This document shows positions 8,822-18,016 of a stretch of DNA of 64,000 bases, in pieces. Source of the DNA: Armatimonadota bacterium. Its GTDB lineage: Bacteria > Armatimonadota > UBA5829 > DSUL01. The stretch's first letter is position 1; each line of letters opens with the position of its first letter. The position numbers and the translations under genes are program-made. Location: NCBI GenBank assembly GCA_025998755.1, contig AP024674.1, positions 1,040,162-1,104,161 of the forward strand, written 5' to 3'. Below the pieces are notes generated by a model. That model had not been told where the DNA came from. It worked only from the letters and a program-made list of their open reading frames with translations, and did not search any database.

Positions 8822-9487
8822 TTGAAAAAACTCACGGCCATTCTGATCGCCTGTGCTTCTGCTCTTTCCCTAATCGCCGGGAGCCAGGCGTTCGCAGATA
8901 ACATTCAGGTTGGCGATTACGTCCGCTTCTTCGACCGCGAGGGCACCACAGACGGTGGAGAGTTCGGCCTGGCGCTGCTCCCGAACAGCAGTGTGGAGAT
9001 TCTGCGCACGTTCTGCCTGCAGCGAGATGAGTATCTGGACTTCAACGCTCAGGGCTTCCTGGTCACAGGAATCAGCACCATGGTCATGGGGCAGGGAGAT
9101 CCGCTGGATCCGAGGACGGCCTATCTGTATACGCAGTTCCGCAATGGCACTCTCTCCAACTACGACTACACGCCGAACAGCCCGGGCCGTACGGCTTCGG
9201 CCAACGCGCTGCAGCAGGCCATCTGGCATCTGGAGGGCGAGCCTGGATATGCGACGGTGACCGGCCAGGCCTTGCTTTGGGTGCAGGAGGCCACCGCCGC
9301 CGGATGGACCAACGTGGGAAACGTCCGTGTTCTGAACCTGCAGTGGACTCGCAACGGTCGTGCCGGTCAGGGCGCTCAGGACGTGCTCATCCTGAACCCC
9401 GTCCCCGAACCCATGTCCATGGCTCTGGCCGGTCTGGGTCTGGGAGCGGTGGCGGCCCTGCGCCGCAGGGGTCTGCAGGCCGCCTGA
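8822..9487 (+). CDS. PEP-CTERM exported protein with a possible Cys-Gln thioester domain
   Basis: A 221-residue protein with a TTG start behind GAGGG. It has a signal peptide (KKLTAILIACASALSLIAG, cleavage near SQAFA-D) and a C-terminal sorting tail: VPEPMSMA, a hydrophobic helix and RRRGLQAA. PEP-CTERM tails are recognised by exosortase and removed at the membrane. The middle holds FCLQ (Cys65) and ALQQAIWHLEGE (Gln131), resembling the paired motifs of thioester (TQXA) adhesin domains, in which Cys and Gln form an internal bond. That assignment is inference. A strong terminator follows at 9521. Confidence 0.75.
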   Translation: MKKLTAILIACASALSLIAGSQAFADNIQVGDYVRFFDREGTTDGGEFGLALLPNSSVEILRTFCLQRDEYLDFNAQGFLVTGISTMVMGQGDPLDPRTAYLYTQFRNGTLSNYDYTPNSPGRTASANALQQAIWHLEGEPGYATVTGQALLWVQEATAAGWTNVGNVRVLNLQWTRNGRAGQGAQDVLILNPVPEPMSMALAGLGLGAVAALRRRGLQAA

Positions 9488-9520
9488 CATCCAAAGTTCC
9501 AACGGCATTAACAACGTGGA

Positions 9521-9547
9521 AGCCCCGCCGATGAGCGGGGCTTTCTT
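9521..9547 (+). terminator. rho-independent terminator
   Basis: AGCCCCGC (9521-9528) pairs with GCGGGGCT (9535-9542) around a six-base loop and is followed by TTCTT. It ends the PEP-CTERM gene, and its T-tract touches the stop codon of the converging beta-helix gene. Confidence 0.85.
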
Positions 9548-11621
9548 ATTTGATGCCTTTTCCCCGCGGACCGATCCTTTCCACGGGGATCGGGCGAAAT
9601 CCCGTTTTCCACACGGGCGCGTCCTGCCGCAACCGGAAATGCTGCGGTCCGGGGTTGTCCGGCACAGGCGCAACAAAACCCGGTTCCCCTTCCATCCAGT
9701 TGTCCCGCATCCTCACTACCTTCTGCAGCACTCCGTGCTTCAGCTCGATGCAGGCGCCAGCGTAGCAGATGTTGCGCTCCAGGCGATTGCCCTTCGGAAC
9801 CGCCGGATCGTCATTCAGGATATTACGCAGCGCAGGATACCGGGTGCTGTATGGTGGCCGGTCGTGCCCGACGGCCGCCAGTCGCTTCATCAGAGTATCA
9901 TCGTGCCCGTCGAACCAGAAACTTGCCCAACCCAGCCCCCGCGCATCCACCAGCATGCCTGGACGGCACTGCACGAAGATGTTGTTCTCCACCACGTTGT
10001 CCCGCCCTCCCCCGATGAACACCGAGGCTCCAGCGCGGTAGAACAGGTTGCCGCGGACGATGGTCCCGCTGGCGCAGTCATCCAGGTAAACCGCGTGGAC
10101 CTGCTCTGCTTCCCCAAGATCGTGGAAATAGTTGCACAGGACCCGGTTCCCGCGCTGCGAGAAGTCCCGCCCGATATAGAAGGCTCCCGCGTCGTTTGTC
10201 TCCAGACAGACCCTCCCAATATCATTGTAAGCCACCAGATGCTCGTTCCCGTGGGCGATGACGGCGCTGTGGGGACCGTCGTGTATGCAATTATGCAGAA
10301 CGCGGTTGCCTACTCCATCGAGACCGATGGCCGGTCGGTAGGTGCGCCCCCAGCGGCTGAAATGGTGAATGTGGCAATCCTCCACGAAGTTGCCCGCCGG
10401 TCTCAGGGTCTTACGGTCGCCTCCCCCCAGCAGCACTGCATTGTCGCCCGCGTTGTAGATGTGGCACCTGCGGACACCGTTTCCGCTACCGCCCCGACGT
10501 TCCAGAGTGGTATCCGCGTAAAGGGCTGCCTGATAGTCCTCTCGATTCTGGCCGATGACAACCGCCACATTTCCCACGTTGCGAATGGTGCAATCCTGCA
10601 CCAGATTGTTCCACCCGTCTGTAATGACCACAGCCGTGCCGCGCGTGCATTCAAGAGTAAGGCCGGAGAGCACCACTCCAGTGGCGCCGGTGATCGTGAA
10701 CATCGGGTCTTCCAGGACGGACACCTGCACCCGGCGGCCGCGAGGGGGCTGCGGAGGCCAGAAGTAGATGATGCCCTTGTCTCGATCCACGTAATACTCA
10801 TTCGGGCTGTCCAGCTCCTCCAGGACGTTCAGGAAGCGGAAACGCGCCCCCGCCTTGTAGCCATATACTCCGTGGGGCGCGGCCGTGCGGACCTGCCGGG
10901 CAGCGGGATCCAGAGCTTCCACACGCTCGTAGGAATCCGCCCAGTCCCACGTCCAGTATCCGTGAACCCACACGTCGCGAGCATCCTTCCAACGCGACGG
11001 GCGGTCGCCTTCATAGCGGAACACTCCGGCATGGGGACCGCCAGGCACATCTGCTATCCTCGCCCACCCCTCGTTGGGCCACCCTGCGAGGCGAGCAGGC
11101 TGTCCTTCGAAGAACAGTTCCAGATGCGCACGCTTCAGCGGACGGCCGAACCCGCGATTGGTGAGCGATCCCAAATCACGCACACCTGCCTCGCGTAGGT
11201 CTGCCTGCATAACGTGCCGAGCCGCATCGCCGAGCCTAGCCCGAACATCCGGATCGCGGACCGGCTCCCACCGGAGGATTTCCCGTCCTCCCGTCAGCAC
11301 GGCAGTATGTCCGCGTTCCGGTCGGATGGTCAAAAAACTGTCCTGCGGGCCGAGTTCGATGGTTGCCGTGATGGGGTACTCACCCGGGGCAAGGACGATC
11401 TCCGCCGCCGACGGCATCGAGGTGCCACCTCTGATTTGACGCAGCCGCTCAAGTGCCTGGTTGATAGTTCCCAACGGTCGCGCTGATGACCCGTCACCGT
11501 CCGGCCGAGCGTAAGGCGAGACGTGGAGGGACACAGAAGGTGCTTTGCCGGCAGCGCAAGGCTCACAACACGCCAGCAGAGAGAGCGCAAGCAAGCTTAC
11601 GAGCGTGAAGACGTCGCGCAT
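9546..11621 (-). CDS. secreted right-handed parallel beta-helix protein
   Basis: A 691-residue exported protein. The N-terminus is a signal peptide with a possible lipobox (LLAC, Cys18). Next comes an opening typical of pectate-lyase-like proteins (HVSPYARPDGDGSSARPLGT), in which a DGS-x-A-x-P pattern precedes a repeat region. From about residue 300 there are regular beta-helix turns such as GNGVRRCHIYNAGDNAVLL, NRVLHNCIHDGPHSAVI and GTIVRGNLFYRAGASVFIG. Such proteins often cleave or bind acidic polysaccharides. No catalytic residues could be assigned with confidence, so the substrate is open. Confidence 0.8.
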   Translation of the reverse strand: MRDVFTLVSLLALSLLACCEPCAAGKAPSVSLHVSPYARPDGDGSSARPLGTINQALERLRQIRGGTSMPSAAEIVLAPGEYPITATIELGPQDSFLTIRPERGHTAVLTGGREILRWEPVRDPDVRARLGDAARHVMQADLREAGVRDLGSLTNRGFGRPLKRAHLELFFEGQPARLAGWPNEGWARIADVPGGPHAGVFRYEGDRPSRWKDARDVWVHGYWTWDWADSYERVEALDPAARQVRTAAPHGVYGYKAGARFRFLNVLEELDSPNEYYVDRDKGIIYFWPPQPPRGRRVQVSVLEDPMFTITGATGVVLSGLTLECTRGTAVVITDGWNNLVQDCTIRNVGNVAVVIGQNREDYQAALYADTTLERRGGSGNGVRRCHIYNAGDNAVLLGGGDRKTLRPAGNFVEDCHIHHFSRWGRTYRPAIGLDGVGNRVLHNCIHDGPHSAVIAHGNEHLVAYNDIGRVCLETNDAGAFYIGRDFSQRGNRVLCNYFHDLGEAEQVHAVYLDDCASGTIVRGNLFYRAGASVFIGGGRDNVVENNIFVQCRPGMLVDARGLGWASFWFDGHDDTLMKRLAAVGHDRPPYSTRYPALRNILNDDPAVPKGNRLERNICYAGACIELKHGVLQKVVRMRDNWMEGEPGFVAPVPDNPGPQHFRLRQDAPVWKTGFRPIPVERIGPRGKGIK

Positions 11622-11745
11622 CGGACCCCTTTCTCCGTGGAAGAACCAGATTGGGGCGATTGTAGCGGATGATCCGGCTGGCTGTCCAGCAGACTGGGTT
11701 CATCTGTCCGCCGACCAGAAGCCGGGGTAACGGAAGACGCGAAGG

Positions 11746-12591
11746 ATGAAAAAGAATCGTACGCGGGCGAGAATGGAGCAAGCGGGAGGCCGTCTGGACA
11801 AAAACTTCTACCAGCAAGAACTCAGCCGGTTGCACTTCGAGCTCGTCAAAATGCAGTACTGGGTGAAGCACACCGGCGCGCGGGTGGTCCTGCTGTTCGA
11901 GGGGCGTGACGCAGCTGGCAAGGGGGGTGTCATCAAACGGATAATGGAACCTCTAAACCCGCGCGGAGTGCGTTTGGTGGCGCTAGGCAAACCGTCGGAC
12001 ACTGAGCGGACGCAGTGGTACTTCCAGCGATATGTAGCGCACCTTCCCTCGGCGGGTGAGATCGTCATCTTCGACCGCAGCTGGTACAACCGCGCCGTTG
12101 TGGAGCGTGTGATGGGATTCTGCACGGAGGAGGAGTACTGGGAATTCCTGGTCAGCTGCCCGGACTTCGAGCGAATGCTGGTGCGTTCGGGGATCCTGCT
12201 GCTGAAATACTGGATCTCCGTCTCGGACGCGGAGCAGGAGCGCCGCTTTCAGGAACGCGCATCGAACCCCATGAAACTGTGGAAGTTGAGCGAGGTGGAC
12301 ATCCAGGCTCGCGAGAAGTGGGTGGAGTTCTCAAAGGCCAAGGATGTCATGATGGAGCATACGGACATCCCCGAAGCCCGATGGCACCAGGTGGATGGCG
12401 ACGATAAGCTTCGCGCCAGGCTCAACTGCATCCGGCACATCCTGGAACAGGTACCCTATGAGGATGTGCTGCCCGAGCCGGTCCGGCTGGCTCCCCGCCC
12501 GAAGCCGGACGTTCACTACCTTCGGCCGCCGCGACACGCGCACCTGATCGTTCCGGATTACTACGCCGATACCGCGTCCCAGGCGGCGTGA
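11746..12591 (+). CDS. ppk2: polyphosphate kinase 2
   Basis: A 281-residue PPK2-family kinase, which transfers phosphate between polyphosphate and nucleotides. The Walker A loop GRDAAGKG is at residues 53-60 and the Walker B region IFDRSWYNRA around D110. The lid and helical region (QWYFQRYVAHLPSAGEIV; FCTEEEYWEFL) matches the single-domain class I type, which usually phosphorylates nucleoside diphosphates; that specificity is inferred. It is monocistronic and converges with the VanW gene. A CHAD-domain gene, a family known to bind polyphosphate, lies at the far end of the window. Confidence 0.92.
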   Translation: MKKNRTRARMEQAGGRLDKNFYQQELSRLHFELVKMQYWVKHTGARVVLLFEGRDAAGKGGVIKRIMEPLNPRGVRLVALGKPSDTERTQWYFQRYVAHLPSAGEIVIFDRSWYNRAVVERVMGFCTEEEYWEFLVSCPDFERMLVRSGILLLKYWISVSDAEQERRFQERASNPMKLWKLSEVDIQAREKWVEFSKAKDVMMEHTDIPEARWHQVDGDDKLRARLNCIRHILEQVPYEDVLPEPVRLAPRPKPDVHYLRPPRHAHLIVPDYYADTASQAA

Positions 12592-12604
12592 CGGCCGGCA
12601 GGTC

Positions 12605-14047
12605 TTATTCCTCCGCGGGGGATACCCCCGACGCTGAGGCGGCGGGTCTTGTGGCGGCAGGCGGCCCCACCGCAATTACAACAGGATGCGGGCGGTAGCG
12701 GTCCCGGGAGATCGTCTCCACTCGCCGGTGGCCATTCTCCTCGATGACCCGCCGTACCACCACTGCGTATCCGTTGACGCCCTTGTCCACCACCTTCCGG
12801 GTTCCCGGAGGGAGGGAGGGATTCACAATGGTCTTTGTGCCGTAGGGGACGGGCTTGCTTACCGTGCGCTCGATGCGGATTTTTTTGCGGTCTGAGGAGG
12901 CTCCGTAGATGGTGGCCCTGGCTCTGCCCCCCTCCGCCTCAACCTTGATATACACGGCATTCTTCAAGGGATTGACGAACTTCAGATCCAGCACCCCGTA
13001 GGAGACCGTAGCGTCCAGTCCCGGCGGAGCATAACGGACTGCCATGGAATGGTGACTGCGCTGGCGGATCTGCATTCCCGCCAACAGCGCGGCCTGGTAA
13101 AGCGTGGACGAGATCTGACAGATACCTCCGCCTGTGCCCGGCTCTATCTGTCCGTTGACGAAGATGGGTGCGTCTCGGAAACCCAGGCTCTTGGCGCGCG
13201 GCCCGACGGTTCTGTTGTAGCTGAACTCCGCTCCCGGCTTCAAAATGACGCCGTCAACGGCCCGCGCCGCCAGCTTCAGATTATGCGTTCGGTCCCGCTC
13301 GTAGCTGTTATAGACTGTCGTCTGTGTGGCCAGGATAGTATCTATCGGCTCCAGGTCCGCCAAGGTAACGGACGGAAGATCCCGGCGCAGCACGATGGGA
13401 AGCTCCAGAACATCGGCGGGCCGCTCCAAAAGGACACCGGTAGCTTTCTTGAGCGAAGCGGCAACGTCCACAGCCGTCCCCACCCTTTCCGGAGTTTTGA
13501 TGAGCTGACCGGCCTTCACAGAGATGCCAGCGTCCACGGCAGGAGACGCGAAACGTCTGGCGGCGCTGTTCTCCAAGACCCATTTCAGCGCGGCCGGCTC
13601 TGCGGACAGGCGGATGGGTATGTCCACGCCCTCCCGATGCGCCTGCCACCGCTGCAGGAGCCTCTCGCCAACCCATCCCTCCCTGCCGACGCGCAGCGCA
13701 TCCCGCACGGCCCGAGCGGCCTCCACGGCCAACCGCACATCGCGCGACGGGATATTCAGAGGCGCTTTCTGCGCCCCCTGCGCCATCAGCCGGACCACCG
13801 AGGGAGCAGCGCAGGTTTTCTCCAGGAGCGCCAGGGCGTCCTTCTTCCTCAATCCGCCCAGCGGGATCCCGGCCACTCTGACGCCAGGCATCACAACATC
13901 GGATCGCTGAACGAAGAGGTCGGCACCCGTGACCAGGCCCGCCACGACAGCCAGCGAACAGGCCACGACGGCAAGCGCCGCGCGATGCGACGCGCCGTTA
14001 CGCTCAGAGGATATAGTTTCAGGTCCGCCGTCGCCAGACGGTCTCAC
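12605..14047 (-). CDS. VanW family protein with C-terminal G5 domain
   Basis: About 480 residues from a GTG at 14047 that has an excellent Shine-Dalgarno (GGAGGA, 8 bases away) and overlaps the end of cysS by 29 bases. One N-terminal TM helix (AALAVVACSLAVVAGLV) anchors it. A peptidoglycan-binding-like region follows, then the VanW core (GAEFSYNRTVGPR; GGGICQISSTLYQAALLAG), and finally a G5-like stretch (IRIERTVSKPVPYGTKT). VanW proteins are linked to the cell envelope, but their reaction is not established. Translational coupling to cysS is likely. Confidence 0.85.
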   Translation of the reverse strand: MRPSGDGGPETISSERNGASHRAALAVVACSLAVVAGLVTGADLFVQRSDVVMPGVRVAGIPLGGLRKKDALALLEKTCAAPSVVRLMAQGAQKAPLNIPSRDVRLAVEAARAVRDALRVGREGWVGERLLQRWQAHREGVDIPIRLSAEPAALKWVLENSAARRFASPAVDAGISVKAGQLIKTPERVGTAVDVAASLKKATGVLLERPADVLELPIVLRRDLPSVTLADLEPIDTILATQTTVYNSYERDRTHNLKLAARAVDGVILKPGAEFSYNRTVGPRAKSLGFRDAPIFVNGQIEPGTGGGICQISSTLYQAALLAGMQIRQRSHHSMAVRYAPPGLDATVSYGVLDLKFVNPLKNAVYIKVEAEGGRARATIYGASSDRKKIRIERTVSKPVPYGTKTIVNPSLPPGTRKVVDKGVNGYAVVVRRVIEENGHRRVETISRDRYRPHPVVIAVGPPAATRPAASASGVSPAEE

Positions 14048-15464
14048 CGGGACGATCCTCCAGCTCGATTCCGGCGGCCGCAAGCCTGTCGCGGATCTCA
14101 TCCGCCAGAGCGAAATCCCTCCGGGCGCGCAGGGTGGAGCGCAGTGAAATGAGAATTTCCATCAGGTCACGGGTCAGTTCCTGATCCGCCTCCGCAGTGC
14201 CCTCCCGCACCAGACCCAGCACATCGCCCGCCAGGGTCCGGAGTGTGGCCACCGCTGCTTTCAAGTCTTCCAGACGCACCCCGGTTCCCGAAGCCAGCCC
14301 AGAGTTCACGTCGCGTGCGAGATCGAACAGTGCAGCGATGGCGGAAGCGGTGTTGAAGTCGTCGTCCATCGCCTCGTGGAACCGCTGTCTGGCCTCTGCC
14401 ACGGCGTCTCCGAGGCCCGCCTGCCCGTCCCTCCCGGCCGCAACGGCTTCTTCCGCCAGGCGCAGGGCCGTGTTCAACCGACGCACACCCGCTTCGGCCG
14501 CCGCCAGGGCATCGTCTGTCACGTCCAGCACGCTGCGGTAATGGGTGGAAAGAATGAAGAAACGAATTCCTTCAGGGGTCCAGCGCTTCAGAGCATCCTT
14601 GATATAGATGGCATTCCCGAGGGATTTCCCCATCTTCTGCCCGCCCACCGTTAGGGAGTTCACGTGGATCCAGTAGCGAGCGAAGGGGCATCCGTTGGCC
14701 GCCTCGCTCTGCGCTACCTCATCCTCGTTATGCGGGAAAATGTTCTCAAGCCCCCCTCCGTGGATGTCGAAAGTCTCGCCCAGATAGCGGCGCGCCATCG
14801 CGGAGCACTCCAGATGCCATCCGGGATAGCCCCATCCCCAGGGAGATGGCCAGCGCAGGATGTGCCCGGGAGCCGCAGGGCGCCATAGAAGAAAATCGCC
14901 CGGGTTTCGTTTATTGGGATCCACATCCACCCTCGCACCGGCCTCCAGATCCTCCAGCCGCCGGCCCGACAGCTTTCCGTATTCCGGCGCGCGGGTGACA
15001 TCGAAGTAGACCGCCCCGTCCACCTCATATGCGAAACCCTTTTCCAGGAGTTGGCGGACCATCTCGATCTGCTCCGGGATATGGGCGCTGGCGCGAGGTG
15101 CGATGTTGGGACGCTGGACCTTCAGGGCATCCATGTCCTCGAAAAAGCTGCGGGTGTAGGTCTCCACCAGTTCCATGGGATCCACCCGCTCTGCGGCAGC
15201 GCGCCGGGCGACCTTGTCCTCACCGCTGTCGGCGTCATCCGTCAGGTGCCCCACATCCGTGATGTTCATCACGTAACGAACGCGGTAGCCCGTGTGGCGC
15301 AGATAGCGCACCACCATATCCATGGCCACATAGAGCTTGGCGTGGCCGATATGGGCATGATCATATACGGTGGGGCCGCAACAGTACATCCCGACGTAGC
15401 CAGGCGTCAGCGGGAAGAATTCCTCTTTGGTGCGGGTGAGGGTGTTGAAAACCCTGAGAGACAA
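14019..15464 (-). CDS. cysS: cysteinyl-tRNA synthetase
   Basis: A class I synthetase that charges tRNA-Cys. The zinc-site cysteine and HIGH motif appear in [17 protein letters not shown], and the KMSKS loop reads QKMGKSLGN. The C-terminal DALR region and the small tail ([20 protein letters not shown]) are complete. The TTG at 15464 is preferred because GGAG lies 8 bases upstream and CysRS proteins normally begin at SLRVFNTLT; an in-frame ATG at 15509 would add 15 non-conserved residues and has GGGGAG abutting it with no spacing. The VanW gene overlaps its 3' end. Confidence 0.95.
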   Translation of the reverse strand: MSLRVFNTLTRTKEEFFPLTPGYVGMYCCGPTVYDHAHIGHAKLYVAMDMVVRYLRHTGYRVRYVMNITDVGHLTDDADSGEDKVARRAAAERVDPMELVETYTRSFFEDMDALKVQRPNIAPRASAHIPEQIEMVRQLLEKGFAYEVDGAVYFDVTRAPEYGKLSGRRLEDLEAGARVDVDPNKRNPGDFLLWRPAAPGHILRWPSPWGWGYPGWHLECSAMARRYLGETFDIHGGGLENIFPHNEDEVAQSEAANGCPFARYWIHVNSLTVGGQKMGKSLGNAIYIKDALKRWTPEGIRFFILSTHYRSVLDVTDDALAAAEAGVRRLNTALRLAEEAVAAGRDGQAGLGDAVAEARQRFHEAMDDDFNTASAIAALFDLARDVNSGLASGTGVRLEDLKAAVATLRTLAGDVLGLVREGTAEADQELTRDLMEILISLRSTLRARRDFALADEIRDRLAAAGIELEDRPGETVWRRRT

Positions 15465-15523
15465 GGCGAACTCCGAATCCGGATGAATTGGGCGCGCCGC
15501 GCGGCGCATCTCCCCGATGCGGG

Positions 15524-15529
15524 ATTATA
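15524..15529 (-). promoter_or_regulatory. possible -10 box for cysS
   Basis: TATAAT is present on the minus strand about 60 bases upstream of the TTG start. No convincing -35 box is visible at the usual spacing. Confidence 0.35.
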
Positions 15530-15569
15530 GCATGCCCACCGGAACGCGCCTCGAGAGCGGGGCGCTCCC

Positions 15570-16040
15570 CTACTCCAGGCTTTTGCGGAAGAACACCTCT
15601 CCGCTACCGTCCGGATGCATCCCTGACAGGAATCCGCATTCCTGGAATCCGAGCCTGCGCAGCCACCCCTCGAAGTCTGGGGATCCCTCGCGGGCGGCAA
15701 ACATCACGGCATTGTACCCCAGGTCGCGCAGGTATTCCTCCAGAAACTCAATGAGGTGCCGGCCGATCCCCTCCCCCTGAAGGTCTGGACGCACGGCCAG
15801 AAGCGAGATGAGCGGTGAACGCGCCCCAAGGAACTCAAAGCGCAGGCAAGCCACCACCTCGCCGTCCAGCTCCGCGACGATGACCTCGCGCTGCTCGATA
15901 CGGCGCGTCAGAAAGTATGGAGGGATCTGCGGGTCCAACAGTGCACAGGATCCCTCGTCTTCCTCTTCGGCAAAACGGATCAGCAGCTCTTCCACACCGG
16001 CTCTCCGGACAGTCTCCCTGCGGCGCGCAAGCACATTCAT
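15570..16040 (-). CDS. GNAT family N-acetyltransferase
   Basis: A 156-residue acetyltransferase. The acetyl-CoA binding motif A reads LLAVRPDLQGEGIGRHLIEFL, with the Q/R-x-x-G-x-G/A pattern as QGEGIG. The preceding strands (VIVAELDGEVVACLRFEF) and the C-terminal LGFQECGF motif complete the fold. The substrate is unknown. It is divergent from the glycosidase-like gene, and its start codon lies within a palindrome at 16039-16053. Confidence 0.85.
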   Translation of the reverse strand: MNVLARRRETVRRAGVEELLIRFAEEEDEGSCALLDPQIPPYFLTRRIEQREVIVAELDGEVVACLRFEFLGARSPLISLLAVRPDLQGEGIGRHLIEFLEEYLRDLGYNAVMFAAREGSPDFEGWLRRLGFQECGFLSGMHPDGSGEVFFRKSLE

Positions 16041-16053
16041 CCCATGATGGGAT
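16039..16053. promoter_or_regulatory. palindrome ATCCCAT-G-ATGGGAT, operator-like
   Basis: A perfect 7-bp inverted repeat with one central base lies between two divergent genes and overlaps the GNAT start codon. It could be a repressor site, but no similar copy was noticed elsewhere in the window. Confidence 0.3.
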
Positions 16054-16128
16054 ATCCCGGAGGAAAGGCGCGCGCCCGCGTTGAAATCCGCATCAGACTA
16101 TACCCGTTCCACCCGGAGGTATGCTGTC

Positions 16129-17631
16129 ATGCCTTGCCAGGATCTGCTCCTCACGGCATCTCTCATGCTGCTGCTCACCGCGTCCGCACTCCGGGCGGCA
16201 CCGCCGCCAAGAGGACAGGTGAAGGTAGAGTACGACCGGACCCTGGCAGGAGAGCCGCCTTTCCGACGGCTTTTCCTGGATGCGATGGTCACGGAGGAAT
16301 CCTGCAATCTGCGGCGCGTGTTCCACCCGGCCCGCAAGCACCCGGACAACCCAATCTTCGAAGGCGAGATGCCATGGGAGGGATGGGGACCGAACCTGGG
16401 AGGCACGGTCATCCGGGAGGGCGGGAAGTTCCGGATGTACTACTATTGCATCGCGGACAAAGAACCCACCAAGGTATGCCTGGCCGAATCCGAGGATGGC
16501 CTGCACTGGAAGCGGCCCGAGCTGGGACTGGTGGAGTGGCAGGGATCAAACAAAAACAACATTGTCCACTTCCCCACCCAGGTCTTCAAGGCTGCCGGCA
16601 AAGGGATGGACCCTGCCCGCCGCTGGATCGCGTTCAGCTTCAGGGACGGAAAGGCGATGCTGGGCTTCTCCCGTGACGGCCTCAACATCGAATGGGACGT
16701 AAAAGGCCGGGAGCTGTTCACATCGTCCGACGTCATCAACTGGTTCTTCGACCCTTACCGCGACCGTATGTGCGCCACTTGGAAGACGCCCAGCAGGCGG
16801 CATCGGTCGGTGGGAGTGGTCTTCTCTGAGGATCTGTTCCATTGGACCAAACCCTTGGACGGACCTGTCTTCGTGCCCGACGACCTGGACCCGGATGCGA
16901 CGCAGATCTACGGAATGCCGGTCTTCGCGTATCAGGGGATGTTCATCGGACTGCCGCTCATCTACCATGCCAGGTGGATCAAATACGGACGTTACACGTC
17001 GCCGGAGGTGATGTTCGAGGCACAGGAAGGCAGCCCCCGAACAGGAGATATCCAGCTTGCCTGGAGCTGGGATCTCATCAACTGGACTCGCACCGCGGAA
17101 CGGAAGCCATTCATCCCGAACAGCCCTGTCAAAGCCTTCGACTGCGGGTTCATCGGAGTGGCCCGGGAGCCCATCGTGATGGGGGATGAGCTCTGGTTCT
17201 ATTACTCCGGATGGGACCAGGTGCACGAAGACTACAAGGGCCTGCGCGCCGCCGTGGGTCTGGCGACACTCCGGCTGGACGGATTCTGCTCCACGCAGGC
17301 CGGCGAGCAAGAGGGCTGGCTTATCTCCAGAAGAGAGGTCTTCAACACGCCGAAGGTGATCATCAACGCCAGGTGCGCTCCCGGCGGATACGTAGCGGCC
17401 GAGATCCTGGACCGCAACAACAACGTAATTCGGGGCTTCGAGAAGAACTATTGCATCCCGTTTACCGGCGACTCGGTCCGAGCGGAGCTGACCTGGAAGA
17501 CGCCTCAGTTCCCCGACGAACTCAGGGACCGCGACAAAAAAATCAAATTCTACCTGAAGGACGCTGATCTCTACTCATACGTGCCTGTGGACATCAATCA
17601 GGAGATAGACGACGGATGGCCAGACTACTGA
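16129..17631 (+). CDS. secreted glycosidase-like five-bladed beta-propeller protein
   Basis: A 500-residue protein with GGAGG upstream of the ATG at 16129 and a signal peptide (LLLTASLMLLLTASALRA). The body resembles the GH32/GH43/GH68 propeller group: GGTVIREGGKFRMYYYCIAD, LAESEDGLHWKRPELGLVEW and GVVFSEDLFHWTKPLDGPVF repeat the blade pattern of an aromatic strand followed by S-x-D-x-x-W. The C-terminal beta-sandwich contains GGYVAAEILDRNNNVIRGF. It probably acts on plant or bacterial polysaccharide outside the cell. The family and catalytic triad were not assigned. Confidence 0.7.
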   Translation: MPCQDLLLTASLMLLLTASALRAAPPPRGQVKVEYDRTLAGEPPFRRLFLDAMVTEESCNLRRVFHPARKHPDNPIFEGEMPWEGWGPNLGGTVIREGGKFRMYYYCIADKEPTKVCLAESEDGLHWKRPELGLVEWQGSNKNNIVHFPTQVFKAAGKGMDPARRWIAFSFRDGKAMLGFSRDGLNIEWDVKGRELFTSSDVINWFFDPYRDRMCATWKTPSRRHRSVGVVFSEDLFHWTKPLDGPVFVPDDLDPDATQIYGMPVFAYQGMFIGLPLIYHARWIKYGRYTSPEVMFEAQEGSPRTGDIQLAWSWDLINWTRTAERKPFIPNSPVKAFDCGFIGVAREPIVMGDELWFYYSGWDQVHEDYKGLRAAVGLATLRLDGFCSTQAGEQEGWLISRREVFNTPKVIINARCAPGGYVAAEILDRNNNVIRGFEKNYCIPFTGDSVRAELTWKTPQFPDELRDRDKKIKFYLKDADLYSYVPVDINQEIDDGWPDY

Positions 17632-17770
17632 GCCTTCAAACGGGGCTCCACTGCCGGCTGCGCAGGGACACTCTGGCATCGAACCTGGACCGCAGGGTCT
17701 TGACGGAAACGCAACACTTGAGGTAATAACATGGTTGCCGGGCGGCTGAAAGGCGGCCTGGCTCTTCCCT

Positions 17771-17853
17771 GCCGAAGTGGCGGAATGGCAGACGCGCGTG
17801 GTTCAGGACCACGTGCCCGCAAGGGCGTGGAGGTTCAAATCCTCTCTTCGGCA
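17771..17853 (+). tRNA. tRNA-Leu (anticodon CAG)
   Basis: An 83-nt type II tRNA. The acceptor stem GCCGAAG/CTTCGGC and anticodon stem CGTGG/CCACG pair fully; the loop TTCAGGA gives anticodon CAG, reading CTG. The long variable arm (CCC GCAA GGG) is typical of tRNA-Leu. CCA is not encoded after the discriminator A. Confidence 0.95.
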
Positions 17854-17883
17854 TTGACTTTATTTTTGTGTTCATTGTCGTGT

Positions 17884-17914
17884 GGAGCGGCCTTCCAAGA
17901 AGGCCGCTCCTTTT
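17884..17914 (+). terminator. rho-independent terminator after tRNA-Leu
   Basis: An 11-bp stem GGAGCGGCCTT/AAGGCCGCTCC (17884-17894/17900-17910) with a five-base loop is followed by TTTT. Confidence 0.85.
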
Positions 17915-17923
17915 GTGTCCGCC

Positions 17924-17962
17924 TTAAAGAGAAAACCGGCCCGGAACGCATTCCGGGCCGGT
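17924..17962 (-). terminator. rho-independent terminator for the OB-fold/FN3 protein gene
   Basis: A 12-bp perfect stem (17935-17946/17951-17962) with a four-base loop is followed on the minus strand by TTTTCTCTTT. It lies about 55 bases past the stop codon at 18017. Confidence 0.85.
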
Positions 17963-18016
17963 AGAGCTGAAAGGGAGAAGAAACCGCACAATGCGGCTGC
18001 CTCCCCCTGGTTCTGA

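Noticed and set aside
9516..11198. Long plus-strand open frame of 560 codons opposite the beta-helix gene
   Set aside because: It is the antisense shadow of a clear exported protein in GC-rich DNA, with no recognisable domain or RBS.
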